64,000 nucleotides of DNA from Alphaproteobacteria bacterium (GCA_020852655.1 JADZAI010000104.1:1-64000); one strand, 5' to 3'. Positions 8,058 through 19,515 are shown, counted from the stretch's first letter. Numbers and translations are program-made. Notes: generated by a model from the letters alone, not told the origin.

Positions 8058-8083
8058 AGGGCCGCATAATCGGATGCGGCCCT
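8058..8083. terminator. Bidirectional terminator hairpin between thiY and the cold-shock gene
   Basis: A perfect 10-bp stem AGGGCCGCAT/ATGCGGCCCT with a 6-nt loop lies between two convergent genes. On the minus strand it is followed by TTGTCTTGTG, so it best fits the cold-shock gene. On the plus strand there is no T tract. Confidence 0.7.
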
Positions 8084-8107
8084 CGGCTCCTCGGTTACTG
8101 GCAGCGC

Positions 8108-9019
8108 CTATTCGTCGAGCTTGATCTCGGCCACCATGACGCCCTTCGGGCCGTTGCCGAGGCGGACCGTGACCTTCTGGCCCGGCTCCAGCTCGCGCAG
8201 ATTGGCGCGGCGCAGCGTTTCCATATGGACGAAGATGTCGGGTGAGTTGCCGTCGCCGCGCTGGACGAAGCCATAGCCCTTCGCGCGGTTGAACCACTTT
8301 ACCGTTGCGGGCTCGGGATCGCCGGTCGGGACGACCTCGGGCATCGAGGAGCCGCCGCGGTCGCCGAAGTCACGGCGCGGCTTGCGGTCGCCATAGCCGC
8401 CGCCCCCACCGCCGAAGCGGTCGCCGCCGCCGAAACGATCGCCGCCTCCGCCGCCATAGCGGTCGCCGCCACCGCCGAAGCGGTCACCACCGCCACCACC
8501 GAAGCGATCGCCGCCGCGGTCGCCGAAGTCACGGCGCGGCCGGCGCTCGCCGAACCCACCGCGGTCACCCCCGCCGAATCGATCGCCACCGCCGCCAAAC
8601 CGGTCACCGCCACCGCCGTACCGGTCGCCGCTACCGCCGAAACGATCGCCGCCTCCGCCGCCAAACCGGTCACCGCCGCCGCCAAAACGATCGCCCCGCG
8701 GCTCGCGCGGCTGGTATTTCGGCGCTTCGGTAATGGTCACCGGATTGCCGTCGGCGTCGGCGAGATTGATCAGACGAACCGCCTGAAGGCCTTTCGGGCG
8801 CTTGGCGATTTCGAGCAGCATGCGCGCGTTCTGCGGCGGATTCTCGACGCCGGAATTGCGCAGGCATGTCTGATGGATCAGGGCATCGCCCTGATTGTCC
8901 GCCAGTGTTACAAAGCCAAACCCTTTGCCGGGATCAAACCACTTCAACGTCCCTTCGGATTCGAAGAGCTCTTCCGGCGCGCCGCCGCCACCACGGCCGC
9001 CAAAACCACGATCAGACAC
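8108..9019 (-). CDS. Protein with two cold-shock domains joined by an RGG-like Gly/Asp/Arg/Phe repeat linker
   Basis: With the GTG start at 9019 (GGGGGAG six bases upstream) this is a 303-residue protein. Cold-shock domain 1 (about 20-90) has RNP-type motifs KGFGFVT and DALIHQT. Cold-shock domain 2 (about 230-303) has KGYGFVQ and DIFVHME. Between them are about 120 residues of repeated DRFGGGG/DRYGGGG units and two RRDFGDRGG blocks. Cold-shock domains bind single-stranded RNA or DNA. The linker resembles RGG regions of RNA chaperones. A frame upstream to GTG 9046 also exists but lacks as good a ribosome site. Confidence 0.85.
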   Translation of the reverse strand: MSDRGFGGRGGGGAPEELFESEGTLKWFDPGKGFGFVTLADNQGDALIHQTCLRNSGVENPPQNARMLLEIAKRPKGLQAVRLINLADADGNPVTITEAPKYQPREPRGDRFGGGGDRFGGGGGDRFGGSGDRYGGGGDRFGGGGDRFGGGDRGGFGERRPRRDFGDRGGDRFGGGGGDRFGGGGDRYGGGGGDRFGGGDRFGGGGGGYGDRKPRRDFGDRGGSSMPEVVPTGDPEPATVKWFNRAKGYGFVQRGDGNSPDIFVHMETLRRANLRELEPGQKVTVRLGNGPKGVMVAEIKLDE

Positions 9020-9119
9020 CCAACTCCCCCAAGACCAAGCAGCCACACCCTTGCGGACGTTAACAGATTGGCGAGGAATGGGAAGGCGCAGGGCCGTGAC
9101 CTTAAAGGAACAGATTTAG

Positions 9120-9689
9120 ATGGATTTGAATGGCGCCTATCTCGTTCCCGCACCGCCCGAAGCGGTCTGGGCGGCCCTCAACGACCCGGAGAAGCTGAAG
9201 GCGGCCCTGCCCGGCTGCGAGAGCCTGACCAAGACCGGCGACAATGAATTCGAGGCGGTCGCGACGCAGTCGATCGGTCCAGTAAAGGCCAAGTTCAAAG
9301 GCAAGGTTCAACTTCTCGATCTAACCCCCCCTAAATCCTACACAATCAAGGGTGAAGGCTCCGGCGGCGCGGCCGGTTTCGCCAAGGGCGAAGCCAAGGT
9401 GGAACTGGTCCCCGAGGCCGCCGGCACGCGCCTGATCTACACCGTGAAGGCGACGGTGGGCGGGAAGATCGCCCAGATCGGCCAGCGGCTGATCGACGGC
9501 GTTGCGCGCAAGCTCGCGGACGAATTCTTCGAGAAGTTCTCGCAGGGCTTCGGCGAGGTGAAAATGGTGGACGCCGCGACCGGCGCCGAGGTCGAGCGCC
9601 CCCGCGGCGGATTGCCGCCCCTCGTCTGGGCGGGCGGCCTGATCGCCGTCGTGGCCGCCCTGATCGTCCTCGCCCTCTGGCTCACATAA
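9120..9689 (+). CDS. coxG: CoxG-like SRPBCC protein with C-terminal membrane anchor
   Basis: A 189-residue protein. Residues 1-145 form a CoxG-type START/SRPBCC domain ([53 protein letters not shown]). Residues about 165-188 form one transmembrane helix. CoxG proteins tether the CO-dehydrogenase complex to the membrane or shuttle quinones. Here the gene is separated from coxSLM by two opposite-strand RTX genes, and its 3' end overlaps the RTX protease stop by 8 bp in convergent orientation. An AAGGAACAG ribosome site precedes the ATG. Confidence 0.88.
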   Translation: MDLNGAYLVPAPPEAVWAALNDPEKLKAALPGCESLTKTGDNEFEAVATQSIGPVKAKFKGKVQLLDLTPPKSYTIKGEGSGGAAGFAKGEAKVELVPEAAGTRLIYTVKATVGGKIAQIGQRLIDGVARKLADEFFEKFSQGFGEVKMVDAATGAEVERPRGGLPPLVWAGGLIAVVAALIVLALWLT

Positions 9690-12168
9690 AGTCGTCGACC
9701 GTGAGCGTTCCGGTGCTGTTTTCGAGCTGGAACACCCAGTCCTGATTGGCCTGGTAACCGGCGACGCCGTTGGCGTCGACGACGAGGTAGATCGTGTTGG
9801 CGAGGTCCTGGTTGCCGCTGGTGGGGTCGAAGAGGATGGCCTGGCCGGCGGCGAGTTGGGCGGGGCCGATGGCGGCGGCAAGGTTGGCGTTGAAGGTGGC
9901 GGTGTTCAGGACGCCGCCCGTCACCTGCGCGGCGATTCCCGTGACGGTGCCCGGTAGGTCGATCTTGTCCTCGGCGTTGAAGTCGATGCGGTCGATGACG
10001 TCGCGGGTGACGCCGGTCGAATCGTTCAGAATGGTGAACACCAGGATATCGTGGTCACCGTCGACTCCGGGGATGAGCTTGTCGCGCTGGGTGCCGCCGA
10101 TGAGGCGGTCGGTGCCGGCGCCGCCCTGAAGCGTGTCGCCGCCGGCTGCAGCGGTGATGGTATCGTTGCCGGCGCCTCCGGCGAGGAGGTTGTTGCCGGT
10201 GTTGCCGTTGATCTGGTTGGCGAGCGCATTCCCGGTGCCGTTGATCGCCGCGGTGCCCGTCAGGACGAGGCGCTCCAGATGGGTGCCGAGGGTGTAGGTA
10301 ACGTTGCTGCGGACCGTGTCGGTGCCTTCGCCTGGGTTCTCGACGACGGTATCGCCGGCGGAGACCACATAGGTGTCATTGCCGCGGCCGCCGACCAGGC
10401 GGTTGGGGAGCGTGTTGCCGATGAGGGTATCGTTGCCGATGCCGCCATAGGCGTCCTCGATGAAGGTGCCGGCCGCGATGGTGAGCGCTTTGCCGGCGAT
10501 CGTGCTGATCGCACCGGGGTTCAGGTCGATGATGGAGTTGCCGCCGACCGCGGCGGCGACGATCCCGTCACGGCCGCCATTCGTAGCGGTAACGGTGCCA
10601 TGGCCGTCGATACCGGCGAAGCGCGCATACTCGTCGGTGAAGACATAGCGGTCGCCGGCGTCGTCGCGGCCCCAGACGTTGAGGACGATGTCGCTGACGG
10701 AGAGTGCCGTCGCGAAGCTGCGCGCGTAGCGGTCGACGACTTTCACCGACCATTGGCCCGCGGCACGCTCACCGCGGAAGGCCTGACTTTCGAACGTCCA
10801 GGTGCCGGCGAACAGGCCGTCGCTGGCTGCGCCGTCAACGAGCATGCTGGTGGCGCCGTCGGGCGAGGTGACGATGACGACGAGGTCTTCGGTGCGCGCA
10901 GCCGAAAAGGTGAGCGTCACGGTGACGCGCTCGACCTCGACATCGGCGGCGATGCCGGCGGTGAAGACCGTGCCCGAGGCATTGCCGTCAGGGATCGTCA
11001 CCGTCGCGTCCAGCATGTCGGCCGAGGCATGATGTTCGTTGGCCGAGGTCTGCGCGGGCAGCACGTCGAGCCAGGTTTCGGCGAGGCGGACGGCGGCCGT
11101 CGCATCGACGAGGCCGTAGCCGTAGTCGTTGCTGAAATGGAGCGCGCCGCCGTTCCACGTGCCCGCGCCATTCCATTCCCACGGGTAGCGCAGGTGGACG
11201 CGGTATTCCGCCGGCCCATCGCCGACGCGCCGGGCGGTCATGGCAAGGATGGACTGCACGTCGCGCCAGCCGAGGCCGGGCTCGGCCTCGTACATCAGCG
11301 CGACGACGCCGGCCACCATCGGTGCCGCCGCCGAGGTGCCGCCGAAATTGTAGTAATAGTCGCCCGCGACATAGCCGGCGAAGGTACCGGGATCGAACGG
11401 GTTCTCGCCGACGCGGTCGGTCGTGAGGATATTCGTCACGCCGAAGGCCGATACGAGCAGCGCCGAGCCATAGGTGGAGAAGTCGGTGACGAAGCCGTCC
11501 TGTTCGAGGGCCGCGACATTCACCTGGCGCGTATCCTGGCCCCAATTGTCGGAATTGAGATCGCCGCGCCAGTTGCCGGCGGCTTTGACGATGGTCATGC
11601 CGAGCCCGCCGCGTCCGCTGGTGGTGGCGAAGGCGATCGCGGCGTCGATGTCGGCGAAGAGCGACGCGGAATAGCCGTCGTTATAGCTGCCAATGCCGGT
11701 ATAGCTGCCAATGCCGGTGCCGACGATGGTGCGGCTCATATTGGCGATGTCGGCATCGGCGAGCGCGGCCGCGTCGTGTATCGTCCGCGCGGTTTCGACG
11801 AGATAGCGGTTCGTAAGGTAGGGATAGCTCGAATAGCCGACGAGGCTGGTGCCGAACGCGACGCCGACGGTTCCAACGCCGTTGGCCGCAGCGCCGATGA
11901 GGCCCGCGACCGCGGTGCCGTGATTGACGTTCGACGCCGCAAAGGCGTCGGGCACGCCGTCCCAATAGCCGTAGTCGAGATCGCGGTCGTAGTTCGGGTC
12001 GAGATCGGGGTGGGTGTAGTCGAAGCCGTCGTCGATCACCACGGTGCGCGTGCCGGCGCCCGAATAGCCGAGTTGCCAGGCGCCTGCGACGTTCAGGTCG
12101 TACAGGCCGTCGCCGGTCTGGCGCAGATGCCACTGGCCGCCGAGCAACGGATCGTTCGGTATGGGCAC
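9682..12168 (-). CDS. RTX subtilisin-like serine protease with P-domain, type I secreted
   Basis: An 828-residue S8 protease. The triad is Asp in [14 protein letters not shown] (about residue 46), His in NHGTAVAGL (about 83) and Ser in [12 protein letters not shown] (about 279), with oxyanion Asn in KAAGN. A P/proprotein-convertase domain follows (about 375-500), then RTX nonapeptides ([15 protein letters not shown]) and a tail of about 130 residues ending TLTVDDFM, typical of type I secretion signals. There is no N-terminal signal peptide. I take GTG 12168, preceded by GGAGGA; a TTG at 12219 is also in frame but has no ribosome site. Codons near 11690-11720 hold an in-frame 18-bp tandem duplication (TGIGSY twice). 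Confidence 0.87.
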   Translation of the reverse strand: MPIPNDPLLGGQWHLRQTGDGLYDLNVAGAWQLGYSGAGTRTVVIDDGFDYTHPDLDPNYDRDLDYGYWDGVPDAFAASNVNHGTAVAGLIGAAANGVGTVGVAFGTSLVGYSSYPYLTNRYLVETARTIHDAAALADADIANMSRTIVGTGIGSYTGIGSYNDGYSASLFADIDAAIAFATTSGRGGLGMTIVKAAGNWRGDLNSDNWGQDTRQVNVAALEQDGFVTDFSTYGSALLVSAFGVTNILTTDRVGENPFDPGTFAGYVAGDYYYNFGGTSAAAPMVAGVVALMYEAEPGLGWRDVQSILAMTARRVGDGPAEYRVHLRYPWEWNGAGTWNGGALHFSNDYGYGLVDATAAVRLAETWLDVLPAQTSANEHHASADMLDATVTIPDGNASGTVFTAGIAADVEVERVTVTLTFSAARTEDLVVIVTSPDGATSMLVDGAASDGLFAGTWTFESQAFRGERAAGQWSVKVVDRYARSFATALSVSDIVLNVWGRDDAGDRYVFTDEYARFAGIDGHGTVTATNGGRDGIVAAAVGGNSIIDLNPGAISTIAGKALTIAAGTFIEDAYGGIGNDTLIGNTLPNRLVGGRGNDTYVVSAGDTVVENPGEGTDTVRSNVTYTLGTHLERLVLTGTAAINGTGNALANQINGNTGNNLLAGGAGNDTITAAAGGDTLQGGAGTDRLIGGTQRDKLIPGVDGDHDILVFTILNDSTGVTRDVIDRIDFNAEDKIDLPGTVTGIAAQVTGGVLNTATFNANLAAAIGPAQLAAGQAILFDPTSGNQDLANTIYLVVDANGVAGYQANQDWVFQLENSTGTLTVDDFM

Positions 12169-12302
12169 GCTTCCTCCGCACGGCCCCGTGTCTTGCGCAC
12201 GGGCTGCGGGAGCGCCCAAGGGCCGCGTGTAATTGTCGCGGCCCGTTCCGGGCGGTCAACCGGTTTCGCTGAGGCCGATGGGCGCAGGCAGCGCCCGCTC
12301 GT

Positions 12303-14762
12303 TCAGATGAAGTCGTCCACCGTAAGCGTTCCGGTGTGGTTTTCGAGCTGGAACACCCAGTCCTGGTTGGCCTGGTAGCCGGCGACGCCGTTCGCGTCGA
12401 CGACGAGGTAGACCATGCCGGTCTGGTCGAGGTCGCCACCGTTCGGGTCGAAGAGGACGGCCTGGCCGGCCGGTAGTGCGGCGGCGTTTACCGCAGCGGC
12501 GAGGTCGGCGTTGAAGGTCGCTGTCGACAGGGTGCCTGTTGCGATCATGGACGCGATCGCCGTCGGGATGCCCGTCGACAGGTCGATCTTGTCCTCGCCG
12601 TTCAGGTCGATCCGGTCGATCACGTCGCGGGTGACGCCGGTGGAGTCGTTCACGATGTTGAAGATCAGAACGTCCTGATCGCCGTCAACGCCGGGGATGA
12701 GCTTGTCGCGCTGGGTGCCGCCGGTGAGGCGGTCGGCCCCTGCGGCGCCCTGGAGCGTATCGCCGCCGGCGCCGCCGAGCAGGCTGTCGTTGCCGTCGAG
12801 ACCAATGATCTGGTTGTTGGCGGTGTTGCCGTTGATCTGGTTGGCGAGTTCGTTGCCGGCGCCGTTGATCGCGCTGGTGCCGGTGAGGAAGAGGCGTTCG
12901 ACATTGGCCGCAAGGGCGGCGACGGTTGTGTCGCTTTGCACGGTGTCGGTACCGCCGCCGGCTGCCTCGACGATCGTGTCGCCGCTGGTGATGACGTAGG
13001 TGTCGTTCCCGGCGCCGCCGGTCAGGGTGTCGGTGCCGTCGCCGCCGGTCAGCGTGTCATTGCCGTTGCCGCCCCTGAGGGTGTCGTTCCCGGCGCCGCC
13101 GTCGATCCGGTCGTTGCCGGTCCAGCCGACGATGTCGTCGTTGCCCGCGCCGGTCGTCACCTGGAGGCGTTCGAAGCCGCTGAAGGTGATGCTGCTGTCG
13201 AAGGAATTGGAGATGACGGTGGCGTTCGAGACGAAGCTTCCGCCCGCGGCGGAATAGTCGACGATCAGGAGATCGTCGCCGCTACCGCCCACCGCGGTAT
13301 CGTTGCCGCCGCCGACACCGATCGTGTCGTTCCCGGCGCCGCCGTCGATCGAGTCGCTTTTCCCGTTGGCGTAGGTGAGAAAGCTGTCGTTGCCGGCGCC
13401 GCTGGTGACGTAGAGGGCCTCGATGCTGGTGATGCTGTTGCCGCTGCCGATGTTCTGGACGCCGGCGAGGGCGGCGTCGAAGGCGAAGGCCTGGCTGAAG
13501 GCCGAGAGGTCGGCGCGCCAGGTGTCGATGCCCGCGCCGCCGTTGATGGTCGCGGCGCCCGCGGCGGAGTTGAGGTCGTCGTTGCCGTCGCCGCCGGTGA
13601 TCGTGTCGCCATTGTCGCCGGTGCGGATGACGTCGTCGAACTTGGTGCCGGTGACGTCGAAGCGGTCGACGCCGGTGAAGACGACAGCGCCTTCGATGCG
13701 GCCGCCGGTGAAGAACTGCCCCGAGAAGCCGCTCGCGTCGGGGGCGAAGGCGCCGTCCGAGCTGAGACCGTAGATCGTGGCACCGCTGAAGTCGGCGATC
13801 AGGAGGTCGTCGCCGGTGCCGCCCTCGAAGCGGTCCTCGCCCTGAGCGAGGCTGATGGTGTCATTGCCGGCGCCGCCGATAAGGGTGTCGTTCAGCGCCC
13901 CTATGGACGTGATGATGAAGTCGTTGCCGGCGCCGAGCTTCAGCTCGACGGCCTCGATATTGGTTACGTGGCCGACGCCAATATAGATATTGGACCGCAT
14001 GTCGAACGTCATGCCAAGGGCCCCGTTGTCTCCCGACTGGTCGGCGATCCAGCGGTCCGCGCTGCCGGCCCCGCCGTCGATCGTGTCGTCCCCCTTGCCG
14101 CTGTTCAGCGTATCGTTGCCGGCTCCGCCCGCGAGCGTGTCGTTGCCATTGCCGCTGCGGATATCGTCGGCGAACTGTGTGCCGGTGATCCGGAAGCGGT
14201 CGACGCCGCTGAAGATAACGCCGCCCTCTAGCCCCCCGCCCGTGTAAAACTGTCCGGAATAGCCGTCAGACCCGCTCGTCAGCGTAGCCGAGCTGACGCC
14301 ATAGGCGGTCGCGTAGCTGAAGTCGGCAACGAGCATGTCTACGCCCGATCCGGCGTTGAACGTATAGTTGCCCTTGGCATAGGTCAGGATGTCGTTGCCG
14401 CCGAGGCTGTTGACGGTGTGATCCCCCATTCCGAGGAGGATCGAGTCACTGCGGTCGCTCGTGGTGAGGTTCGTGCCGCCGCCCCCGGCGACCCATTGGA
14501 TCAGGTTTGACGGGGTGAAGTTTGCGAAGGTGAAGGCCGATCCGTTGAAGCTGTTGCTGTTCACAGAGAAGCGAAGCACGTTCGAGAACTGGTTGTTCGT
14601 GAACAGGGCGTCGAGCGGCTGCGGCCCCTGGGAACTGAACTGTGATGTTTGGACCAGGGCAGTCGTCAGGGCCGACGTCGCGAAGGTCATCCCGTCGCCG
14701 GTGATGTCCACCCCGCGGAGATCCACCACCCCGCCCGCGCCCGTGATGTTGTAAGCGGCCAT
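12303..14762 (-). CDS. RTX calcium-binding repeat protein, type I secreted, no enzymatic domain seen
   Basis: An 819-residue protein starting [11 protein letters not shown] at ATG 14762 (GGAG upstream). It has at least seven blocks of RTX nonapeptides (GGxGNDxL), interleaved with two copies each of two larger modules: one of the type YGxSS...[10 protein letters not shown]...[12 protein letters not shown], the other of the type WxADxS...[16 protein letters not shown]. The C-terminal 130 residues closely match the tail of the adjacent protease and end TLTVDDFI. Such proteins fold on calcium outside the cell and serve as adhesins or surface-layer components. Role unknown. Confidence 0.85.
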   Translation of the reverse strand: MAAYNITGAGGVVDLRGVDITGDGMTFATSALTTALVQTSQFSSQGPQPLDALFTNNQFSNVLRFSVNSNSFNGSAFTFANFTPSNLIQWVAGGGGTNLTTSDRSDSILLGMGDHTVNSLGGNDILTYAKGNYTFNAGSGVDMLVADFSYATAYGVSSATLTSGSDGYSGQFYTGGGLEGGVIFSGVDRFRITGTQFADDIRSGNGNDTLAGGAGNDTLNSGKGDDTIDGGAGSADRWIADQSGDNGALGMTFDMRSNIYIGVGHVTNIEAVELKLGAGNDFIITSIGALNDTLIGGAGNDTISLAQGEDRFEGGTGDDLLIADFSGATIYGLSSDGAFAPDASGFSGQFFTGGRIEGAVVFTGVDRFDVTGTKFDDVIRTGDNGDTITGGDGNDDLNSAAGAATINGGAGIDTWRADLSAFSQAFAFDAALAGVQNIGSGNSITSIEALYVTSGAGNDSFLTYANGKSDSIDGGAGNDTIGVGGGNDTAVGGSGDDLLIVDYSAAGGSFVSNATVISNSFDSSITFSGFERLQVTTGAGNDDIVGWTGNDRIDGGAGNDTLRGGNGNDTLTGGDGTDTLTGGAGNDTYVITSGDTIVEAAGGGTDTVQSDTTVAALAANVERLFLTGTSAINGAGNELANQINGNTANNQIIGLDGNDSLLGGAGGDTLQGAAGADRLTGGTQRDKLIPGVDGDQDVLIFNIVNDSTGVTRDVIDRIDLNGEDKIDLSTGIPTAIASMIATGTLSTATFNADLAAAVNAAALPAGQAVLFDPNGGDLDQTGMVYLVVDANGVAGYQANQDWVFQLENHTGTLTVDDFI

Positions 14763-15006
14763 ATCTGCTCCAGAGTTCCCGGTCGCCCCTGCGGCGGCCC
14801 TCAATCACCCCAGCGCAAAGACGGAAGAAAACGGATCACGCGCGGCGGTCGCATGGCCTGCGTCCCCGACTCCGTAGACGGCAAGGCGCCGCGGCCGGCC
14901 GGTTCCCCGGTTGACGTAGCGCCGGGGGCGGCGAAGATGTGGAACAATTTACGACGGTGCCGGGCGAGGCGCCGCGTCGGGCTTGAGCAGTTTCTGGAGG
15001 TTCCGC

Positions 15007-15488
<482 letters not shown>

Positions 15489-15492
<4 letters not shown>

Positions 15493-17849
15493 CCGCCACG
15501 GGAATCGGCGCCGCGGTCAAGCGGAAGGAAGATTTCCGCTTCATCACCGGCAAGGGCAATTATACGGACGACATCAACCGTCCGGGCCAGGCCTACGCCT
15601 ATTTCGTGCGCAGCCCGCACGCGCATGCGAAGATCAACGGGATCGACGCGAGCGCGGCGCTGGCCTCGCCCGGCGTGATCGCCGTGCTCACCGGCGAGGA
15701 CCTCGCGGCGGACAAGATCGGCGGGCTGATCTGCGGCTGGATGGTCCATTCGAAGGACGGCACGCCGATGAAGGCCGGGCCCCACCCTGCCCTCGCCCAG
15801 GGCAAGGTACGCTATGCCGGCGACCATGTCGCGGTGGTGATCGCCGAGACGGCGGCGCAGGCGAAGGACGGCGCCGAGGCTGTCATGGTCGACTATGACG
15901 CGCTGCCGGCGGTGGTCGACGGCAAGATCGCGCTCACCGCCGACGCGCCGCTGGTGCATGACGACATCGCGCACAACACGGTGTTCGACTGGGAACTGGG
16001 CAACCTCAAAGAAACGACCGACGCCTTCACGAAGGCGGCGAAGATCGTGTCGCTGGACCTGACGAACAACCGGCTGATCCCGAACGCGATGGAGCCGCGC
16101 GCGGCGATCGGCGACTACGATTCCGGGACGGGGATCCATACGCTCTATACGACGAGCCAGAACCCCCATGTCGCGCGGCTGGTGCTGTCGGCCTTCATCG
16201 GCATCGCGCCGGAGAACAAGCTGCGGGTGATCGCGCCGGATGTCGGCGGCGGCTTCGGCTCGAAGATCTTCATCTATGCCGAGGAGACGGTGTGCGTGTG
16301 GGCCGCCCGCAAGGTCGGCCGGCCGGTGAAGTGGACGGGCGAGCGGTCCGAGGCCTTCCTCGCCGACGCCCATGGCCGCGACCACCACACCCATGCGGCG
16401 CTGGCGCTGGATGCGGACGGCAAGATCACCGGCCTCAGGGTGCGGACGGTCGCCAATCTCGGGGCGTATCTGTCGACCTTCGCTTCGTCGGTGCCGACCT
16501 ATCTCTATGCGACGCTGCTGTCGGGCCAGTACGACATTCCCGCGATCTATGCCGAGGTGCTGGGCGTCTACACCCACACGGCGCCGGTCGATGCCTATCG
16601 CGGCGCCGGGCGGCCGGAAGCGACCTATGTGGTGGAGCGGCTGGTCGAACAGGCGGCGCGCGAAACGGGCATGGACCCCGCCGACTTCCGGCGGAAGAAT
16701 TTCATCCGCAGCTTCCCGCATCAGACGCCGGTCATCATGGTCTATGACATCGGCGACTACGAGGCCTCGCTGAACAAGGCGATGGAGCTGGCCGACTATA
16801 CCGGCTTCGCGGCGCGACGTTCGGCCTCCGAAGCCAAGGGCAAGAGGCGCGGTATCGGCTTCTCGACCTATATCGAGGCCTGCGGCATCGCGCCCTCGGC
16901 GGCGGTGGGATCGCTGGGCGCGGGCGTGGGCCTCTGGGAGAGCGCTGAGGTGCGGGTGAACCCGACGGGCTCGGTGGAGGTGCTGACCGGCTCGCACAGC
17001 CACGGCCAGGGCCACGAGACGACCTTCGCGCAGCTCGTGAGCGAGCGGCTGGGCGTGCCGCTGGAGAGTATCGAGATCGTGCACGGCGACACCGACAAGG
17101 TGCAATTCGGCATGGGCACCTATGGCTCGCGCTCCGGCGCGGTCGGCATGAGCGCGATCGCCAAGGCGCTCGACAAGGTCGAGGCCAAGGCGAAGAAGAT
17201 CGCGGCGCATCTGATGGAAGCCGCGGCCGGCGACATCGAGTTCAAGGACGGCAAGTTCACCGTCGCGGGGACCGACAAGTCGCTGTCGTTCCCGGAGGTG
17301 TCGCTGGCGGCCTATGTCGGGCACAAATTTCCGACGAGCGAGATCGAGCCGGGCCTGAAGGAAAGCGCGTTCTACGACCCGCTGAACTTCACCTTCCCGG
17401 CCGGATGCCATATCTGCGAGGCGGAGGTCGACCCGGATACCGGTGTCGTTACCATCGATCGGTTTGTGGCGGTGGACGATTTCGGCGTCGTCATCAATCC
17501 GATGATCGTCGAGGGCCAGGTGCATGGCGGGATCGCCCAAGGGATCGGCCAGGCGATGCTGGAGGTCGGGGTCTATTCGGACGACGGCCAGCTCCTGACC
17601 GGCAGCTACATGGATTACACCATGCCGCGCGCCGACAACCTGCCGAGCTTCGCGCTGGGGCTGACGAGCACGCCCTGCCCGTCGAACCCGCTCGGCATAA
17701 AGGGCTGCGGCGAGGCCGGCGCCATCGCCGCGCCGCCGGCCGTCATCAACGCCATCACCGACGCCCTGAAGATCCGCGACTTTGCCATGCCCGCCACGCC
17801 CGAACGCGTCTGGCGCGCGGCGCAGGCGGCGAAGCTGGCGGCGGAATGA
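15489..17849 (+). CDS. coxL: Molybdopterin-binding large subunit, form II CoxL-like
   Basis: A 786-residue xanthine-oxidase-family large subunit. The active-site loop is AYRGAGR (residues 369-375), the form II signature; form I CO dehydrogenases have AYxCSFR with the Cu-binding Cys. Further landmarks are DVGGGFGSK, the MCD-contacting [10 protein letters not shown] and the base Glu in GCGEAGA (about residue 742). The complex hydroxylates a substrate and passes electrons through CoxS to CoxM. Because the Cu-ligand Cys is absent, CO oxidation should not be assumed. It overlaps coxS (ATGA) and the next gene (ATGA). Confidence 0.92.
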
Positions 17850-18586
17850 GACGCGCGACCATCCTCGCCGTGGCCTTGCTGGCGTTCGCCGGCGGGGCGA
17901 ACGCGATCACCTTCGATTTCGACGCGACGCACCCCGATCCATTCGCCGATGGGTCGAAGTGCCAGACGCCGGAACTCGCATCGTCTGGCGGATACGTTTA
18001 TCAGTGGCCTTCGAAGTATGATCTCGTCTTCTCGCCCTGGGACTACCCGCAGTTCATTTGGCGCTGCGACAAGAGCGGCTTCCTCAGCTTCCCATCCGAC
18101 TTCGAACTGAAGCCTACCGAGAAAGAGGCTGTCGCGGCCTTTCTGAAGACGAAAGGCTCCGACCCGCTGAAGGGACTTGAACTGATCGGGCTCGCGCGCC
18201 GCATGGAGGAAATCTATGCCGTCCGCGAGACCGACGACGAGTTCAAGGCATTCATGCTGCGCTATATGGCGTGGCAGCTGCGGGCCGATCCTGAGGCCGA
18301 CGCATACCGGCGAAAGGCCCTGGGGCTTCACAAGAAAATGCTGGATGGCGGAACGCTCTCCGGGTTCGCGCTTCAGGAGACGCTCTTCATCCTTGGCCAC
18401 TACTCCTACCGCTTCGGCGACAAGGCGGCAGCACAAGCCTATTTCGATCGGATCAAGACGGTCGAGGTTAAGGACGAGGATACGGGACAGACGGTGAAGG
18501 GTTCGGAGTATCTCGAGGGCCTCGCCGCGGAGGTTCTCGCGGGGCAAGCTGACGACACCGTCCGCTTCAAGTCAGACACACCCTGA
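17846..18586 (+). CDS. Exported protein of unknown function inserted between coxL and coxM
   Basis: A 246-residue protein with a Sec signal ([20 protein letters not shown]). The mature part has two Cys (SKCQTPE and WRCDKSG), a stretch [30 protein letters not shown] and a helical C-terminal half resembling TPR-like repeats (AYFDRIK). The layout distantly recalls DUF2225 proteins, but I am not confident of that. It overlaps coxL by 4 bp and precedes coxM by 21 bp, so it is cotranscribed with the enzyme. Not part of the standard cox set that I know. Confidence 0.72.
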   Translation: MRRATILAVALLAFAGGANAITFDFDATHPDPFADGSKCQTPELASSGGYVYQWPSKYDLVFSPWDYPQFIWRCDKSGFLSFPSDFELKPTEKEAVAAFLKTKGSDPLKGLELIGLARRMEEIYAVRETDDEFKAFMLRYMAWQLRADPEADAYRRKALGLHKKMLDGGTLSGFALQETLFILGHYSYRFGDKAAAQAYFDRIKTVEVKDEDTGQTVKGSEYLEGLAAEVLAGQADDTVRFKSDTP

Positions 18587-18607
18587 ACGCAAGAATAGGG
18601 AACGCCG

Positions 18608-19405
18608 ATGTACAAGTTCGACTATCACCGGCCGTCGTCGCTGAACGATGCGGCCAAGCTGTTCTCGGGCGCGGGCGACCCGAAATTCATGAGCGGCGGG
18701 CAGACGCTGATCCCCACGATGAAGCAGCGGCTCGCGGCGCCGTCCGACGTGATCGACCTCGGCGGCCTCGCCGAACTGAAGGGCATCACGGTGTCAGGCG
18801 GTGTCGTGACGATCGGCGCGGGCACGCGTCACGAGGCGGTGCAGAACTCGGCCGAGGTGGCGAAGGCCATCCCTGCCCTCGCCGATCTCGCCGGGATGAT
18901 CGGCGACCCCGCCGTGCGCCACCGCGGCACGATCGGCGGCTCGATCGCCAATGCCGACCCGTCGGCGGATTATCCCGCGGCGGTCGTCGCGCTGAACGCG
19001 ACGGTGCACACGACCAAGCGGACGATCACGGCGGACGCGTTCTTCACCGGCATGTTCGAGACGGCGCTGGAGCCGGGCGAGATCGTGACGAAGATCGCGT
19101 TCCCGGTGCCGGAGAAGGCGGGCTACGAGAAATTCCGCAACCCCGCCTCGCGCTACGCGATGGTCGGGGTGTTCGTGGCGAAGACGGCCGGCGGCGTACG
19201 CGTCGCGGTGACGGGCGCGGCGCCGAGCGTGTTCCGGCAGAGCGACATGGAAGCGGCGCTGGCGAAGCGTTTTTCGGCGGACGCGGTGGCCGGGGTGAAG
19301 CAATCGGCCGATGGGATGAACGCGGACCTGCACGGCAGCGCGGAATACCGGGCGCATCTGGTGACGGTCATGGCGAAGCGCGCGGTGGCGAAGGCGGTGG
19401 GGTAG
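18608..19405 (+). CDS. coxM: FAD-binding medium subunit of the molybdenum hydroxylase
   Basis: A 265-residue protein of the CO-dehydrogenase/xanthine-dehydrogenase FAD family, with FAD-pyrophosphate loops AKLFSGAGDPKFMSGGQTL and VRHRGTIGGSIANADPSADYP, and a CODH-type C-terminal domain. It accepts electrons from CoxS and passes them to quinone or another acceptor. A ribosome site AATAGGGAA lies before the ATG. The gene ends the coxSL-x-M run. Convergent repeats A1/A2 follow and separate it from the opposite-strand DMT gene. Confidence 0.92.
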   Translation: MYKFDYHRPSSLNDAAKLFSGAGDPKFMSGGQTLIPTMKQRLAAPSDVIDLGGLAELKGITVSGGVVTIGAGTRHEAVQNSAEVAKAIPALADLAGMIGDPAVRHRGTIGGSIANADPSADYPAAVVALNATVHTTKRTITADAFFTGMFETALEPGEIVTKIAFPVPEKAGYEKFRNPASRYAMVGVFVAKTAGGVRVAVTGAAPSVFRQSDMEAALAKRFSADAVAGVKQSADGMNADLHGSAEYRAHLVTVMAKRAVAKAVG

Positions 19406-19436
19406 TTGCTCGGCCGATCAGTGCGGTTCAGCCGGC

Positions 19437-19490
19437 GTGCGTGGCTCGAGGCTCGGTGGCGGACGCCACCGAGCACCTCACCATGGCAAG
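19437..19490 (+). repeat. REP-like palindromic repeat, copy A1
   Basis: 54 bp beginning GTGCGTGGCTCGAGG and ending CACCTCACCATGGCAAG, with an internal hairpin CTCGGTGGC/GCCACCGAG. Copy A2 follows 25 bp later in opposite orientation, in the gap between the convergent coxM and DMT genes. Confidence 0.88.
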
Positions 19491-19515
19491 TATTTTGTTG
19501 GGCTTCATAAAACTT

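Noticed and set aside
8380-8710. Possible CRISPR-like or satellite array of short GC-rich repeats
   Set aside because: Repeats are in frame and encode DRFGGGG units within the cold-shock protein; there are no unique spacers of constant length.
10051-12378. Long plus-strand open frame (775 codons) opposite the RTX protease
   Set aside because: It is a shadow of the RTX gene. GC-rich repeats keep the antisense frame open; its translation is a low-complexity Gly/Ala/Val/Asp/Glu/Arg sequence without a recognisable domain, while the minus-strand frame has a full subtilase triad and RTX motifs.
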